A DNA stretch of 64,000 nucleotides from Chinchilla lanigera (GCF_000276665.1 NW_004955470.1:5287497-5351496); one strand, 5' to 3'; shown: positions 22,665-34,397, counted from the first letter of the stretch. Notes: generated by a model not told the origin, from the letters alone. Made by a program: numbers and translations.

Positions 22665-23980
22665 ATGTCAAAGCCACCACAGGACAACACAAGGAGGGCG
22701 GAGGGACCAGACGCCCACTTCTAGGACCGCGGCTGGTAAGAATGCCGGCATTAAAATCCATTCTGTTCCCCCCTCCCATCCTGCTTTACAAAACCTCATC
22801 AAGAAAGAAGACAAACTTAGTTTCTCAGGGAGGCTAAGAGTGGACGTCATGTTTCAATCTATTAAATAATTCCACAACTCAGTGGGCGAATCTTAAACTG
22901 CAAACACACTGGGAATTTTTTTCTCTGAAGTTCCACTACACCAGTAATGAAAACCACCTGCATTCTGATTAACCCCTAATGCTGAGAACACGCTGAGCAC
23001 TGCCGTGCCTCACCCTGTAACTGCTCTTCAGGTTGGTCTTCATTGTAATGAATGAATGAATAGGGATGTGTCCCTAAGTCATGAAGAAAAAACACTCCTT
23101 CCAGCACCATCGTTCAGCCTGGACACAGCGTGGACCTCAAGTTCTAAACGTCCCAGAAATGCTGCACAGCCGGAGCCCTGCTGCCTTGGACCTCAGTCCC
23201 CCGCCACTCCGTGCCCAGAGGGCCAGCTGCCAAAGACAGATGAGGCCTCGTGTAAGGGAGCCCTGAGCCACTCTCATTGCAGGTGTCAGCGATACTCGGA
23301 GCCCCTGACAGCCGCAGAGCCTGCGAGGACAGAGTAAAACGATCCCTGAAGACGGAGGTATGAAAACAGACACGGAAAGCAACGGTAGGAATCCACACGC
23401 CACTTCTTCCTGGGCACCCCCAAACGAGCTCACTTGAGCCTGCCCGTCTGTGCTTGAAGTCCGCTCTCACGCGTCCTGCCCAGGGACAAACCACCAGGGA
23501 ACTTTCAACAGTATTTCCTACAGCATCACAGTTGCTGCGTGGCTCTTTGTCCCTGTCACTGCCCTGGGTGATTTGTTCTACACAAGTCTCTCTGATGGAG
23601 CCAAGGCTGTTGCCCAGGGCCTCACCCATGGGAGGCCAGCACTCTGCCACCAAGCTGCACCCCAGCTCTGCCTTGGAGTATTAGCCTGAGTCCTGGTCCC
23701 ACGTGTGACACCTCATATAGGAACAATTGTGGGAGGGCCCTGGGGTCACTGTCTGCCCGGGCCTTCGTGGAAAGGGATGCAGGCTTATTCCTTACTTCTT
23801 GTCCATGTCGAGGATCCAGTGAGCTGGGGCTCTGCATGCTGGACCAGCATGACCCTTCCTTCCTCTTCCTTTTCACACAGGAAATCATCTCCAGCCTGAC
23901 CCACACAGGCGGGCCCTGACCCCTAGCCTCTATTCTGCCTCCCAAACTCACCTTGAAAAGCTGGAAATGTTTTCAAGCTC
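22665..23980. other. Unassigned DNA with an AATG repeat and a duplicated block
   Basis: An (AATG)n run lies at 23047-23062. A block at about 23710-23828 recurs with roughly 80% identity at about 30265-30385. Open frames on both strands at 23.06-23.95 kb overlap and look accidental. Confidence 0.35.
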
Positions 23981-23984
23981 TCTC

Positions 23985-24105
23985 TGGGAAACTTAGCAAG
24001 ACCCTGTCTCAAAATAAAAACAATAAAGGCCTGGGGATGTAGCTTGGTGCTAAGGTTTGGGGTTCAATCCCCAGTACTGCGAACAAACAAACAAAAAGCA
24101 ACAAA
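23985..24105 (+). repeat. B1-dID dimeric SINE, 5' truncated
   Basis: The end of B1 ('gaaacttagcaagaccctgtctcaaaataaa') runs through an A-rich linker into an ID part ('ggcctggggatgtagcttgg ... ggttcaatccccagtactg') and an (AAAC)n tail. This is the clearest sense example of the B1-ID junction in the window. Confidence 0.85.
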
Positions 24106-24110
24106 AGCAA

Positions 24111-24190
24111 GGTAGGGCTCGGGGTGTGGCTCAGTGATTCAGCACTTGCCTAACACGCCCGAGTCTTGGGTTCTACTCAGTACCATGAAA
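24111..24190 (+). repeat. ID SINE
   Basis: A box 'gtgtggctcagtgattc', middle 'gcacttgcctaacacg', decayed B box 'gggttctactcagtacc'. It lies directly after the B1-dID tail. Confidence 0.8.
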
Positions 24191-24879
24191 AATCAACTGA
24201 CCAATCCACTTACTGAAGAGATCATTCATTTTTTATTTAATTAATGTAGTAAATTAAATTCACTCATTTCACGTTGGTCATGAGGTACTGTCCTGATTCT
24301 ATACTGCGGGATTCAACGTGTAAGAATTTTTCTGTTTTTAATTGTTGTGTGTTCCTGAGAAATACTGGTCTGTAACTTCTTTTCCTTTTCTCAAAATTGT
24401 GATTTTGCTAATTACATCTTTAGTAAATTTACATAAATAAAATTATATATTAAAATAAAATTATGTATTAAAGATAGCAATAAATCATGTATTAAATTAT
24501 TTGGGAAGTGTTTCCTCTTCCTCTGTGAAAGATTCTGTTAGACTGGTGCTATCTCTTCTTTAGATCTTTTCTATAATTCACCAGGGAAGCCAATAGACCT
24601 GGAGTTTCCTTTGTGGTAAAATTTTTAACTACAAAGTCAGCCTTTTTGAAAATCATATTTGGAGTGATTCAAATTTTCACTTTCTTCTTGTGCCAATTTT
24701 GATAATTTGTCTTTTAAGGACTTTACTAGTTTCACTGAGTTTATTACTGACATACAGTAGTCATACAACATCCCATTATTATCTTCCTGTGTATACTAAT
24801 GGCCTTCTTTCATTCCTGATACTGTAATTTGGTTTTGTCTCTTTTGTTTTTCGAATAGTCTTCCTGGAGGTTTGTATTG

Positions 24880-25031
24880 AATTTTGTTTTTAGAGACAGG
24901 GTCTTGTTACATGGTCCAGGCCTCGAATTCACTATGTAACCCAGGCTGGCAGTGATCCTTCCGAGGCAGCGATCCTCCCGCCTCAGCCTCCAGGTTGCTG
25001 GAAATACAGGCATGTACCAACTTACCTGACT
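24880..25031 (-). repeat. B1 SINE
   Basis: 'tttttagagacagggtcttg', the duplicated 'ggtccaggcctcgaattc / taacccaggctggcagtg' unit and 'ggaaatacaggcatgtacc'. It carries an extra local repeat of 'gatcct-ccgaggcagc / gatcctcccgcctcagc'. It is inserted in antisense L1 ORF2. Confidence 0.85.
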
Positions 25032-25384
25032 ATGTTGATCTTTTTAAAGAACCAACCTTTGTTTCATTGATTTTCTGTGCTGCTCCTCTGCATACTTTTA
25101 CTTGACTGCCCTGTCCCTTGTCATGCATTTTACTGCTATGTGCGCTAGAAATTCGAAAATAAACTGTTATTATATTGAAGCATCAGTTGCCTTTTATGTT
25201 TTTAGTTACAGCCTTTTAAAGAAATACTAAAGTGAGAAAACAAAGTCTTTTTTATTTACCACATTATTTCCCATTTCTGGCGCTTTCCCCTCACGTGGTT
25301 CTATGTTCTACCTGGCGGCATTTCCGTGCGGGGAACAGTTTCTGTCACCTTTTGTCAGTCTGAAAATGCCTTTGTTTCTCATCT

Positions 25385-25558
25385 GGTTTTGTTCTGTTTT
25401 GTTTGCTTTGGTTTGGTTTTTTGAGATAGGGTCCTACTATGTAGTTCAGGTGGGACTTGAACTCACTGTGTAGCCTAGGCTGGTCTTGAACATTCACAAT
25501 CTTCCTGCCTCAGCCTTCTGAGAGCTAGGACTTCAGGCACTGCCACCATGCCTGGTTT
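25385..25558 (-). repeat. B1 SINE with internal duplication
   Basis: A T/G-rich tail, 'ttttttgagatagggtcctactatg', then two tandem units 'tagttcaggtgggacttgaactcactg' and 'tagcctaggctggtcttgaac', then 'cttcaggcactgccacc'. This is the classic quasi-dimeric B1 arrangement. Confidence 0.9.
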
Positions 25559-25929
25559 CAGTTATTTCTGAAAGACATCTGAACTTAAACATATCCCACT
25601 GTTTCTTGGTTTGTATTTTTTTTTTATGAGAAGTTAGATTTTTTAAAAAAAAACTTCTGTATGCAATATGCCACCGTCCTCATGCCTAACACTATTCTAA
25701 CCTTTGGTTTTTAGCACTTTAATTCAGGTATGGATTTGGGGGAAAGAGAGATTACGCTGCCTGAGGCTCCTTAAATTTGTAGGCTAAGATTTGTTTCATC
25801 AAATTTGGGGAAAATTACTCAACTATTTTCTAACATTATCTCTTGTCTCCTAGAACTTCCATTATACATATGTTAGACCAGTTGATTTTACCTCTCCCAT
25901 GTCGCTGAGTCTCTGGGAATTTTTCTATT

Positions 25930-26107
25930 GCTGTTTTGTTTTTTGTTTTTGCAGTACTGGGACCGAACCAAGGGCCTACACACTGAACTACATCCTCAGC
26001 ACTTTTTGGAGACAGGGTCTGTTGACTAGGCCAAGTCTGAACTTGCTATCCTCCTGCCTCAGCCTCCCAGAGTGCTACAACTACAGGCATGTGCCTTCAC
26101 ACTGGCT
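25930..26107 (-). repeat. B1-dID dimeric SINE
   Basis: An antisense ID part ('gcagtactgggaccgaaccaagg...ctgaactacatcctcagc') is joined directly to an antisense B1 part ('ttttggagacagggtctg...gcctcagcctcccagagtg...acaggcatg'). It is inserted in antisense L1 ORF1. Confidence 0.85.
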
Positions 26108-26529
26108 TCATTGTTCTCCCTCAGCATTTCTTCACTCCGTGCTTCATGAGAAACGGTTTCTGCTGGTGTGTTTTCAAGTTCACTGACATTTTATTCTGCT
26201 GGTGCCCAAACCAAGATCCATCCAGTGCATTTTTCATTTTAGATACAGTATTTTCCAGGTCTGGTATTTCCATTTAGTTGTTTCTCAAATTCCTATTTCT
26301 CTGATGAAATTCTTATCTGTTCACTGATCATGTCTGTATGGGTTTCTAACTACTGACCTTTTTCCCTTTGTTACTGGCCACATAGTCCTATGTCTAGTAC
26401 TTATTTTAGTGTGTGTTGGCCTTGCAGATCACACAGTGAGCAAGAGCGCTGAGCTGTATTTGGACAGACAGCTGGTCGAATGGCACAGCATCTTTGACCT
26501 GCTAAAGCTCATTTGGGGGTTATGTTATG

Positions 26530-27525
26530 AGGGTTTTGAGGGTTAGCCTGAAGTAGCCCCCTCCCCCAAGTGCCCTTTCTGTGGTTTCAGGTGAATTCAC
26601 CAGGTCTTGGGCAAGGTCTCCTCACTCGAGGAGGTCATAACTCCCAGCACCAGGATGTGTGATTCCCAGATTTTCTATTCGGCTCACCACCCCCTCTGAC
26701 CCCACTGCATGGCTGTTCTCCGGCCAGCTCAGAAGAGCACTGCTCTAGGAACACAGCTTAGTCTCTGCAAGACTCCAGGAGGACACTGGAGACTGCAAAT
26801 CCCTCCTCTGCTCAGAACCCTCTTCCCCTCCTCTCTGCTTGACCAGTGCCAGCTGCCTGGGCTTCTTCACTTCTGTTTCCTCTGCTCCTGTGCCTTCATT
26901 TCAAAGGCACTGCCACACAGAAAGCCATGAACATGGATCTTGCCCCACATCCTTCTAACTGCATTGAAGATTTGTGCGGTGGGGCTGGTTGGGGGGCGTT
27001 TTCTAGTCTTGAGTGCAGCTGCTTCGTGTATTTTCTCTAATGTCATAATAGTCGATTAAAAGAGAGTGAATGCAATATTTATTGTTCCACTGTGTCTGAG
27101 ATGGGAAGTCTGATTACATCTGAAAAGGTGACTCTGACCACTGTGTAGACAAGATTGCAAAATGAACCACATTCCTTAAGACCACACACAGAAGACTGAC
27201 GAGGGAGTCTTCCTTGAAGCAGAAAATGTTCATGTTTTGACACCTGTTAGAACTCCTGGGGAAAGTGCATTAGGAATGAAATGTGAACCTTCGGGTAAAC
27301 CCACCAAACATAGACTTCTTCAGATAAAACCATTCTCATCCCTGACACCAGGCAGAAACATGCAGTTTGGAGGGCTGGAGTGAAGGGACCCCCTCCCACG
27401 GTTTTTCTGGAGCATCTCAGGCATAGCTCTAGCAGGAGCTACGTGTAAAGCTATGACCAGCAGACTGCCACGTCTGCAACACCAGCCATGAGGACAGAGG
27501 AGCCCAAATGTTTGGCCTGCAGAGC
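26530..27525. other. Unassigned DNA
   Basis: No exon or named repeat. Part of 26.7-26.95 kb has a loosely L2-like composition, but not enough to call. Confidence 0.3.
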
Positions 27526-27529
27526 TCTA

Positions 27530-27700
27530 AGGCCACCCTCAGGTCTCAGAGCTCTCTGAAACACCTGCAGATCATCTGGGGCAGGAATAGGTCACAAGCT
27601 ACCAACCAATCTTGGACCAGAACCTCCAAAACTATGAGCCGAGATAAACCTTTCCTCTTCACAAATGTATTATCTCAAAAGTTTGTTACGTTACCAGGAA
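27530..27700 (+). repeat. MaLR LTR 3' fragment
   Basis: 'ttggaccagaacctccaaaactatgagccgagataaacc' and 'tatctcaaaagtttgttacg' match the 3' third of sense MaLR LTRs, with the poly-A signal decayed to GATAAA. Confidence 0.65.
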
Positions 27701-30700
27701 TCGAAGGCACAAGTCAGTCGTCCAACAAAGGTTAGTTCCTAGCAAATGCCTGTGCCTGGTGCCACAAGGAGGGATCCTGCTGGTCCTTCCTGGCCACTCA
27801 GCTAGATGACAGCAGGCTTCTCCCACCCCACAGCCTGAGGGAGGCTTGTAAACATAATAGCTTGCAGAGAACAGAAAGATTATATCAGCCCAAATAAAAA
27901 CTGAAGGCTAAACTCAGCCTATCATCGTAAATGCCTATCTGGCAGATAAATACCTTCAAGGGCCGTCCCTGCCCTTCCCTGGTATAAGCTGCCTCTTGCC
28001 CTGCACAATAGGCCAGGACTCGGGTTTCCAGGTGGCTTATGGTCTAGTGACCTTCCCCTCTCTGGTGTCACCTGTCCCGGCAGTCCAACAGCATTCAGAG
28101 TCCACGCGAGGCCAGGGCCTGCACTTGAGAAGTGGCCAAGCCTCATGTTTTCCATTAAAAATCCATGTGTGCCAACATGATTCATTAATAGCTCACCTGT
28201 CTTCTCTCGGCCTGGCGTGAGGCTCTACAGGCATCTGTAGAATTCAGAGGGCCACTCGCACAAATGCTCACCGCCCGGAATTTGGCTTGCCCTACCCTGA
28301 GTTTGAAGGCTACATGCAAACAGGAAGAGAACAGAACGTAGAGCTGTGCCCTGATTTTAAGCTTCAATCAGTGAATCTCAGACCCTCAGCTGCCCTGGGA
28401 AGAAGCTCCTGGGAAGACACAGGTGCAGAGTTAGAGGCCCTGGCGGAAAGCGGTCAGGTGATTTGAGGAAGGTTTCCGTGCACTGCATGCAATTCCCAAG
28501 CCCTGGACAGCAGCAGCAAATCCTTACATTTCCTTCGGATGCATGCATTCCACTCCCTGTGTTTCTCTGAGGATACTTGTTTGCTTGGAAAATTATTTTA
28601 TTTTGGTCCAGTTTTCTTCTGATTTACATGTGAGGGCCACAGGGTATTCACCACTACCTATAACTCATAGGAACAGTAGAGCAGGTGTGGGAAGAGCTGC
28701 TGTGTGTGAGGAAGGCAGCTGTGACTATCAGGTAAAGGATCCCCGAGGAGGCTCCGAAAGTTTGTGTGTGACGTGCAGCTGTCTCCAAAGCTCCGTTTGT
28801 GAAACCTTCAAACACAAACAAACGGAGCCGGCTGCTGGTCGGCGCACACTGGCAGGGAATGGCCCTCCCTCCGCCTCCCCCGAGGCTGTTCTGTACCTGG
28901 CAGCTCCGGGGCCCCTGAAATCCGACTCCAGAGGCGGCTCCCTGGGGAGCAGGGCCGGGCCCTGCCCACCTCCTTCTAAGCATGCCCCAGGCCACCTGGC
29001 CACGTCGCTCTTCCTCCTGGTCACCACCTGTAACCCACGGAGCCGGTCCCGGGCACAAAGCCCAGCAGTGGGAGGAGCCACGGCCCGGGCCAGGCTGGAA
29101 AGCCGGCAGTGAAAGCGGGGAGCTGTGGGGCTCGGCCACTTTGGAAAGGGCTTGGTTTCATTCCGAAGGAGGCACCTACGGTTTCCTGCAGCCTCTCACC
29201 CCTCTGGCTCCAGCAGACACCGTGAGCCCTCAGGGACACTGTCTCCTTCCCTGGGGCGCTTTCTCTCCCCCAGGGCACTGGGGAGAATCTTTCCATTCCT
29301 CACCTCCAGCTGGGGCCCCTCCCCCTCCCCAGCCGCTTCTCAAAGGGCGCAGATTACAGAGCCCCTCGCCCAGGGGACACCCACGTGCCCTCTGAGGACA
29401 GCGGCCTGCCGCGCCTTCTCAGGGCAAGCATTCGGAGAAGTTCCTTGGTGTCCAAATCACCGTCCCAGGGACCCACTAAACCGGAGCTGGCTCTGCTCAG
29501 TGACAACCGTCCCTCCCCAAACACACAGCTGCCTCGAAGCCAGGGGCACGATGTCCCTTCTCTGCTGCCCCAGCCACCTGCCTGGGTCTGCCAGGCCTGG
29601 CTCAGTTTACCTGTGGAGTGACCCCTAGAAAGGAACCCAGTCACTGCCCCCTGAAACCGGAACTCTGCTTTCAAACAGCGTGTCGCTTGGGCAGACAGAA
29701 TCAGAAAAAGGTAAGAAATTCTGATTTTCAAAGCAAGGCTGAGAAGGTCCAGTCAGGGCGTCCCAGTGGGATGGCACCTGGCAGTGGGTGAACAGTGAGC
29801 CCCGGGCAAGGTGCTGAGTCCATCAGGTGGCGGAGACCCTGTTTCCAACGCGGGTGACTCCGGTGCATCCCGGGGCCTCGGGTCTCTCGCCCCTCAGACT
29901 TCACACCTGTCCCGCCCGCCTTGCGGTGATCCGGGGCTCAAACAAGACCAGGGGTGCCTGCCACGCTTTGCAGAGGTCAGGACTGCTTGGGACTTGCTTT
30001 CCGCAGACAGGGGACCCTTTGCAAATGTACCGGAGTCCTGGCCTGGGTCCCAGCAGAGGGACATAGAAAGGGCAGGGTCTGTGCAGAGCACCGGGCACTG
30101 AAGGGACGAGGCTAAGGGTGGCACTGTCCCCGCTCTCCAGCTATCCCGGAGAACAGAATTCCCACACCGGTGCACAGGCGCGGACCCCCCGCTAGGGGGC
30201 CCTGGCAGGCTCCTGCGTCCTAAACCATGAGGATCAGATCTACCTGGGGCAACTGGCTCCAGGGCAGGAAGGGAAGGCCGGGAACTAGTGTCAGGGAGCC
30301 CTGGGGTCACCGTCTGCCTGAGCCTTCAAGGAAACGGATGCGGATTCATTCCTTGCTTCTTGTCTGTTCTGAGGGTCCAGGGAGGCCCTGCCTCACCTTT
30401 GCGCTGCCAGTGGCCCCATGAGCGTTTACGGACACGAGTGTCAGAGGAGAAAGAAGTCACTTTACTCCTGCGCAGTCCCCGCGCTGGCTGCTCCAGTGGC
30501 TGATGTGACAGAGCCGGGCCCCTGCTGCGGCCTCCTGATCCCACGTCCTGGTGCCAGGGCCAGGCAGGCGCTCAAAGGCAGGCATTACCTGTTCGGCTGC
30601 CACGCGGGGCACCGTGAGGACCGCCAGACTTTTCACCGCCCCCCACTGTTCCGTGCCCACGGCTGAAGCAACAGAAACCCGGGGCGCACCTGTTCCTCTG

Positions 30701-32125
30701 CGCGCAGCGGAGAACCACAGGGGACCTCACCGTGCCCGTGCCGTGGGCCGGAACCGCGAAGGTTTTGTGTTTTTTCCCCAAAACAATGCGGACGCCCCTT
30801 GTGATTTTATGTGGCACCGTTGCATGCTGCCAACTCATCTGCTGGCTTCACACGCGCCCAGCCGGCCACACCTGTGGGAGGCACGGAGCCGCCCTCGGCA
30901 GAGTGATGAGGGCTGCTTCCCTGTTTTCTCTGGTGACCACCACTGGCGTCCCCAGGGACGCGCCTGCGCCAGAGGCTGAGGCAAGCAGGAAATTCCGTGA
31001 GGGAGAATGAAGCATTCTGCAGCTTCCTCACGTGCCTGTGCTGACAGTCCTCTCCCTCTTAACAAAAAAGCAGCTAGTGAAGAGCAGAGGGCAGCAGACA
31101 CCGGCCGGCAGAGCGGGCGGGCCCGGCCACGTCTGCGTCACTCGCGGCTGGGGGGGCCCAGGTGTGCCTGTCCGGCACTCGCTTCTGTCCCAGCTGCGCT
31201 GGGGTTGTGCCAGCTGTGGCTGCATAAAACCTGTTCTTTAACCCCTGCTCGTCTGCAGCTGGGCATGTGCCAGGCACGAAGCAGGCTTTCTGGGCACACC
31301 CCGAGGCACGTGGTAGCTCCTGAGAGCCGACCCCTCTCTGCAGCCCGCCTGGCATATCCTCCCCTCCCCACCACAGCCCCAACCGAGACGCCGCCGAGCT
31401 AATCCGGGCTCCCTGCCACCTGCGCAGGCCCACGCAGCGTGCGCTGACTCACAGGGAGCACCCAGGCAGGGGATGGGGTGGCGGCTGCAAGACACCCACT
31501 GGGCACCGGGGACGACGGTTGGACCTGGAGGTGGCCGCGTTCACCAGATTGCTGTGGTGGATGAACCCGAAGGTAAAGCTCCACACACTGCCAGACACCT
31601 AGCCTTAGGCTCACAGCAAACAACCCCAGAGCGAGACCCTAAACGTCCAGCTGTGACTAGGCTTTACCACCAAGGGCGCGTCACAAGGTGCTGGATGTGC
31701 CCGCAATCCGAGAACTGCAGTAAGGTCTGATCGTGAGGAGGATCCTTTTGAAAAAGATGGGAAGGCTGTGTAGGAAGCAGGGGTTTCGGGAATTTGATGA
31801 TCACATGTGCAAAACAGGTGTCACGAAACCAGTAAATGGTCACAGTAAATGGTCACAATCATGCTGACTACGATAGAGTCAGAGATGGCAAAAACACTGT
31901 TATAAGCATGTTTTTAAAAGATCAAAAACATTTTTATAAGCTATTTTCTTTGAATAAGGTTTTACCTAAAAGTCTAGGCTTTTGAATGATATAAGGGAAA
32001 TTAAAATAATTTCCTTTTATTTTCATCAAACATCATGAATGAACTAAGATGTCATCATTTTGCAACCTGCCCCAAAAAAATGCCATTTCAGCAAGTGCAA
32101 AAGTCTTACAATATTGCCAAAGTTC
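27701..32125. other. GC-rich unassigned DNA with scattered CpGs
   Basis: From about 28.8 to 31.5 kb GC and CpG rise well above the flanks (for example 30.5-30.8 kb and 31.1-31.4 kb), without reaching the density of the 55-57 kb island. Many overlapping open frames of 60-190 codons lie on both strands, as expected in GC-rich DNA, and I recognise no protein. A perfect 11-base inverted repeat lies at 28790-28828. The 30265-30385 block is the partner of the 23.7 kb block. 31.7-32.1 kb is AT-rich with nothing recognised. Confidence 0.35.
28790..28828. other. Perfect 11-base inverted repeat
   Basis: GCTCCGTTTGT at 28790-28800 and its complement ACAAACGGAGC at 28818-28828 are separated by 17 bases. 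They could form a hairpin in RNA or a cruciform. Function is unknown. Confidence 0.8.
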
Positions 32126-32129
32126 TCAA

Positions 32130-32300
32130 ACATAAAATGTGTTAGGGCCAGACTTGGTGAAATGTACCTATAATCCCAGCACTCAAGAGACTGACGCAGG
32201 AGGTTGAGTTTTGAAGCCAGCCTAAGCTACACAGTGATTTCAAGGCCAGCCTGCATTACAAAGAGAGACCTTGTCTCAAAGAAAACAAAACAAAAAATGC
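32130..32300 (+). repeat. B1 SINE
   Basis: 'cctataatcccagcactcaagagactgacgcagg', the duplicated 'aagccagcctaagctac / aaggccagcctgcattac' unit, and a 'gaccttgtctcaaagaaaac' tail. Flanks 'aaaatgtgttag' and 'aaaatgcattag' form an aged duplication. Confidence 0.9.
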
Positions 32301-32304
32301 ATTA

Positions 32305-32785
32305 GAGCATGTCTTGCTTACTTTTCTCTCCTTGCTGAGACAAAATACCTGACACTCAAAATTAAGGAAGGAAAGGTTTATTTAGTTCACAGTTTGAGGA
32401 GGTTTCAGTCCATAATCTGTTGGTTCCAAGTCAGGGTGGCAGAAGGCAGAGGGCAACACTTCAAGGCAGTACAAGACAGCAAAAGCACCAAGAGCAAAAA
32501 GGGAGGAAGCAAGCCACTTTTTCTTCCTTGTATTGCAGGCTGTCTATCTGCCCACACCCACACTATCTCTGTGCCTTCCTCCTGCACAGGCTCAGGATGT
32601 TCACAAAGTGAGGACCCTGGCCCCCTGCTGAGTCACTTATTTAAACTTTTAAACTCCTCACATTGACACAATCAGCAACATCCTAGAGCAGTAATTGCGG
32701 GTCCTTTACACCCCAGGATGCAGAACTGCTGAGTTACTTAGTTAAGCATCTAGAGTTCAAGTTGATACAATGTATTAACCACAAC
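32305..32785 (-). repeat. MaLR/ERVL-type LTR
   Basis: Antisense series 'tgcttacttttctctccttgctgagacaaaatacctg', 'aggaaaggtttatttagttcac', 'ggaggtttcagtccataatctg', 'ggcagagggcaacacttc', ending near 'caatgtattaaccacaaca'. It is the same subfamily as the 20.3 and 51.8 kb copies. Confidence 0.8.
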
Positions 32786-32912
32786 AGATCAGAAAAGAAG
32801 GTTATTTGCATCTAACAGTTCCATTCAACCTGATTTGAAAACTGTTCACAATCCCCATAGTATGCTGTTATTCTTCCATGCACCTATAGATAGGAGGCGA
32901 TGTCCCTCCCCT

Positions 32913-33026
32913 AAGAAACCTCAGGCTAGGGCTAGGGCTATAGCTCAGTGACACAAGCGCCTGCCTGGCAACTGCGAAGTCATGAGTTCGATTCCTGGTA
33001 CCAAAAAGAAAAAAAAAGAAACCTCG
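32913..33026 (+). repeat. ID SINE with target-site duplication
   Basis: A box 'tatagctcagtgac', 'gcgcctgcctggcaactgcg', B box 'gagttcgattcctgg', A-rich tail. AAGAAACCTC flanks it at 32913-32922 and 33017-33026. The 5' end carries a triplicated GGCTAG/GGGCTA slip at about 32924-32940. Confidence 0.95.
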
Positions 33027-33129
33027 GTCTGTAGCGGGGACCGTAGACACCTGTGTTTCCCACCTGCAACAGGTATGTCCAGGGCACTAGCGGGGAACAA
33101 CCAGGGTAGTCACTTCTGTGGCGAGGCTA

Positions 33130-33865
33130 CCGTGAGGTGGTGCTATAGGTAGCTGAGTTAGATAGAAATATTATAAGCAGTCAGATAGGGCCAGGCCCTT
33201 GAAGGAGCCAATGTGGAAGACAAAGATACCTTACAAATGGAGACATACTTGCTGGGGGCCAGACCTCAAGAGAAAGGACTAAACAATTGCACCCACATTC
33301 ATCCCTAGGGATGGACCTCAGGGATTGACGTTCTAAATAGGTAGCAATCATCTTTTTGTTTTTTTTGTTTTTTTTGGTTTTTCTCCGGTACCGGGAACCG
33401 AACTCACGACCTTGCGCTTGCCAGGCAGGCGCTTTTGCCACTGAGCTAAATCCCCAGCCCCGGTAGCAATCATCTTGAAGAGTCCCCGACCCAACCCCTG
33501 ACAGGAAAAGCCCCTGTTCTGTATTCATGCCTGCTTGCTACGTGACTCGCTTCCCCATTTGACCCCAATTTAATCAGTTTTACCTGAACAATTCTTACTG
33601 GCTGAGCATAGTTTTGTCCATTTTCCCCCTATCTTGGACCCACCTCACCTTGTGGTTTTGCTCTATAAACGTCCCCAGAAAAGAGAGAGTCTGGGGTAAC
33701 CCACTCGGGCCCCCTTCTCTCTCTCTCTTGGACAGAATCTTTCTTTCCCTCAATAAATACATTCTGCTCTTAACCTCCGTTGTTCCTAAAATTCATTCTT
33801 CAATTTTAGAGAACACGAACTCGTCCCAGATATCGCTCAGGTTGGGAGTTTTTATTTTCCTATAT
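33130..33865 (+). repeat. Solo retroviral LTR (ERV, probably class I)
   Basis: The 3' half has an LTR layout: 'ctctataaacg' TATA-type box near 33661, a CT-rich stretch, poly-A signal AATAAA near 33752, a 'ttctgctcttaacctcc' downstream element and a 'tcctatatca' end. No retroviral genes adjoin it. The 5' border is unclear. An ID with a perfect 15-base duplication lies inside, so the LTR is the older insertion. Confidence 0.6.
33340..33476 (-). repeat. Young ID SINE with perfect 15-base duplication
   Basis: The plus strand shows a long T/G-interrupted poly-T, 'ggtaccgggaaccgaactcacgacc', 'gcgcttgccaggcaggcgc', 'gagctaaatccccagccc'. GGTAGCAATCATCTT is repeated exactly at 33340-33354 and 33462-33476. 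Both polymerase III boxes are intact. This is among the youngest insertions in the window. Confidence 0.97.
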
Positions 33866-33869
33866 CAAT

Positions 33870-34395
33870 GGCCTGTGGCCCGCCACATAGTGGCTGGATG
33901 GGCAGCAGGGACACCAGGTGAGGCCTGAGAACGGGGAGATCAAGGCTGAATCTCACACGAAGAGCAGAGAGGGACGAGGACACCAAAAATGCCGGGCAGA
34001 CCGCGTAGGGCCCACAAGACCAGCACTAGGGAGACAGCCAGGTGCAAGTCAGGGACCACAGGGCCAGGCCGACAGGTCCCCGTGTCGCTCAGGACCGCAT
34101 GCCCCTCGAGGGCAAGGCCACTCCTCCAGGAGCAAGAGCCCCAAGAGACGCAGGATGGGAGGCAAGTTCCACACCCTGGGCCTCCACAGCCGCCGGAACC
34201 ACAGCCAGGCAAGACCTGCCGGCAGGACTGTCGGAGGATTAAACACACCCAGTTGTGTGGGAGCCGTCGGCCTGTAGCCGGTGACCCTGATGACCCAGTA
34301 TGACGTGGTGGGGAGAACTCGCTGGGGAGAGGGATTAGCACCTCTGATCCTCGGCTTCCTCACAGCCAGCAATGGGTATAACACATGCTCTGGTT
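33870..34395. other. Unassigned, CpG-containing DNA
   Basis: Moderately CpG-rich. Three overlapping open frames up to 133 codons cover the same DNA in both directions and none is recognisable. Confidence 0.35.
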
Positions 34396-34397
34396 GT

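Larger units (their letters stand above)
24200..26520 (-). repeat. Old L1, antisense, with B1-family inserts
   Basis: The plus strand is antisense ORF2 at 24.5-25.1 kb ('ataattcaccagggaagccaatagacctggagtttcc', 'ccttctttcattcctgatactgtaatttgg', 'aaagaaccaacctttgtttcattgattttctg') and then antisense ORF1 at about 25.8-26.35 kb ('cttccattatacatatgttagacc', 'caagttcactgacattttattctgctgg', 'ttccatttagttgtttctc'). The order 3' to 5' is preserved, with a deletion of the ORF2 5' part. Interrupted by B1 (about 24880), B1 (about 25385) and B1-dID (about 25930). The far end after 26.4 kb is uncertain. Confidence 0.75.

Noticed and set aside
28543..31500. GC-rich zone as a second strong CpG island with a multi-exon gene
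   Set aside because: CpG density is patchy and lower than at 55-57 kb. Overlapping frames on both strands are what GC-rich DNA gives by chance, and no protein is recognised.
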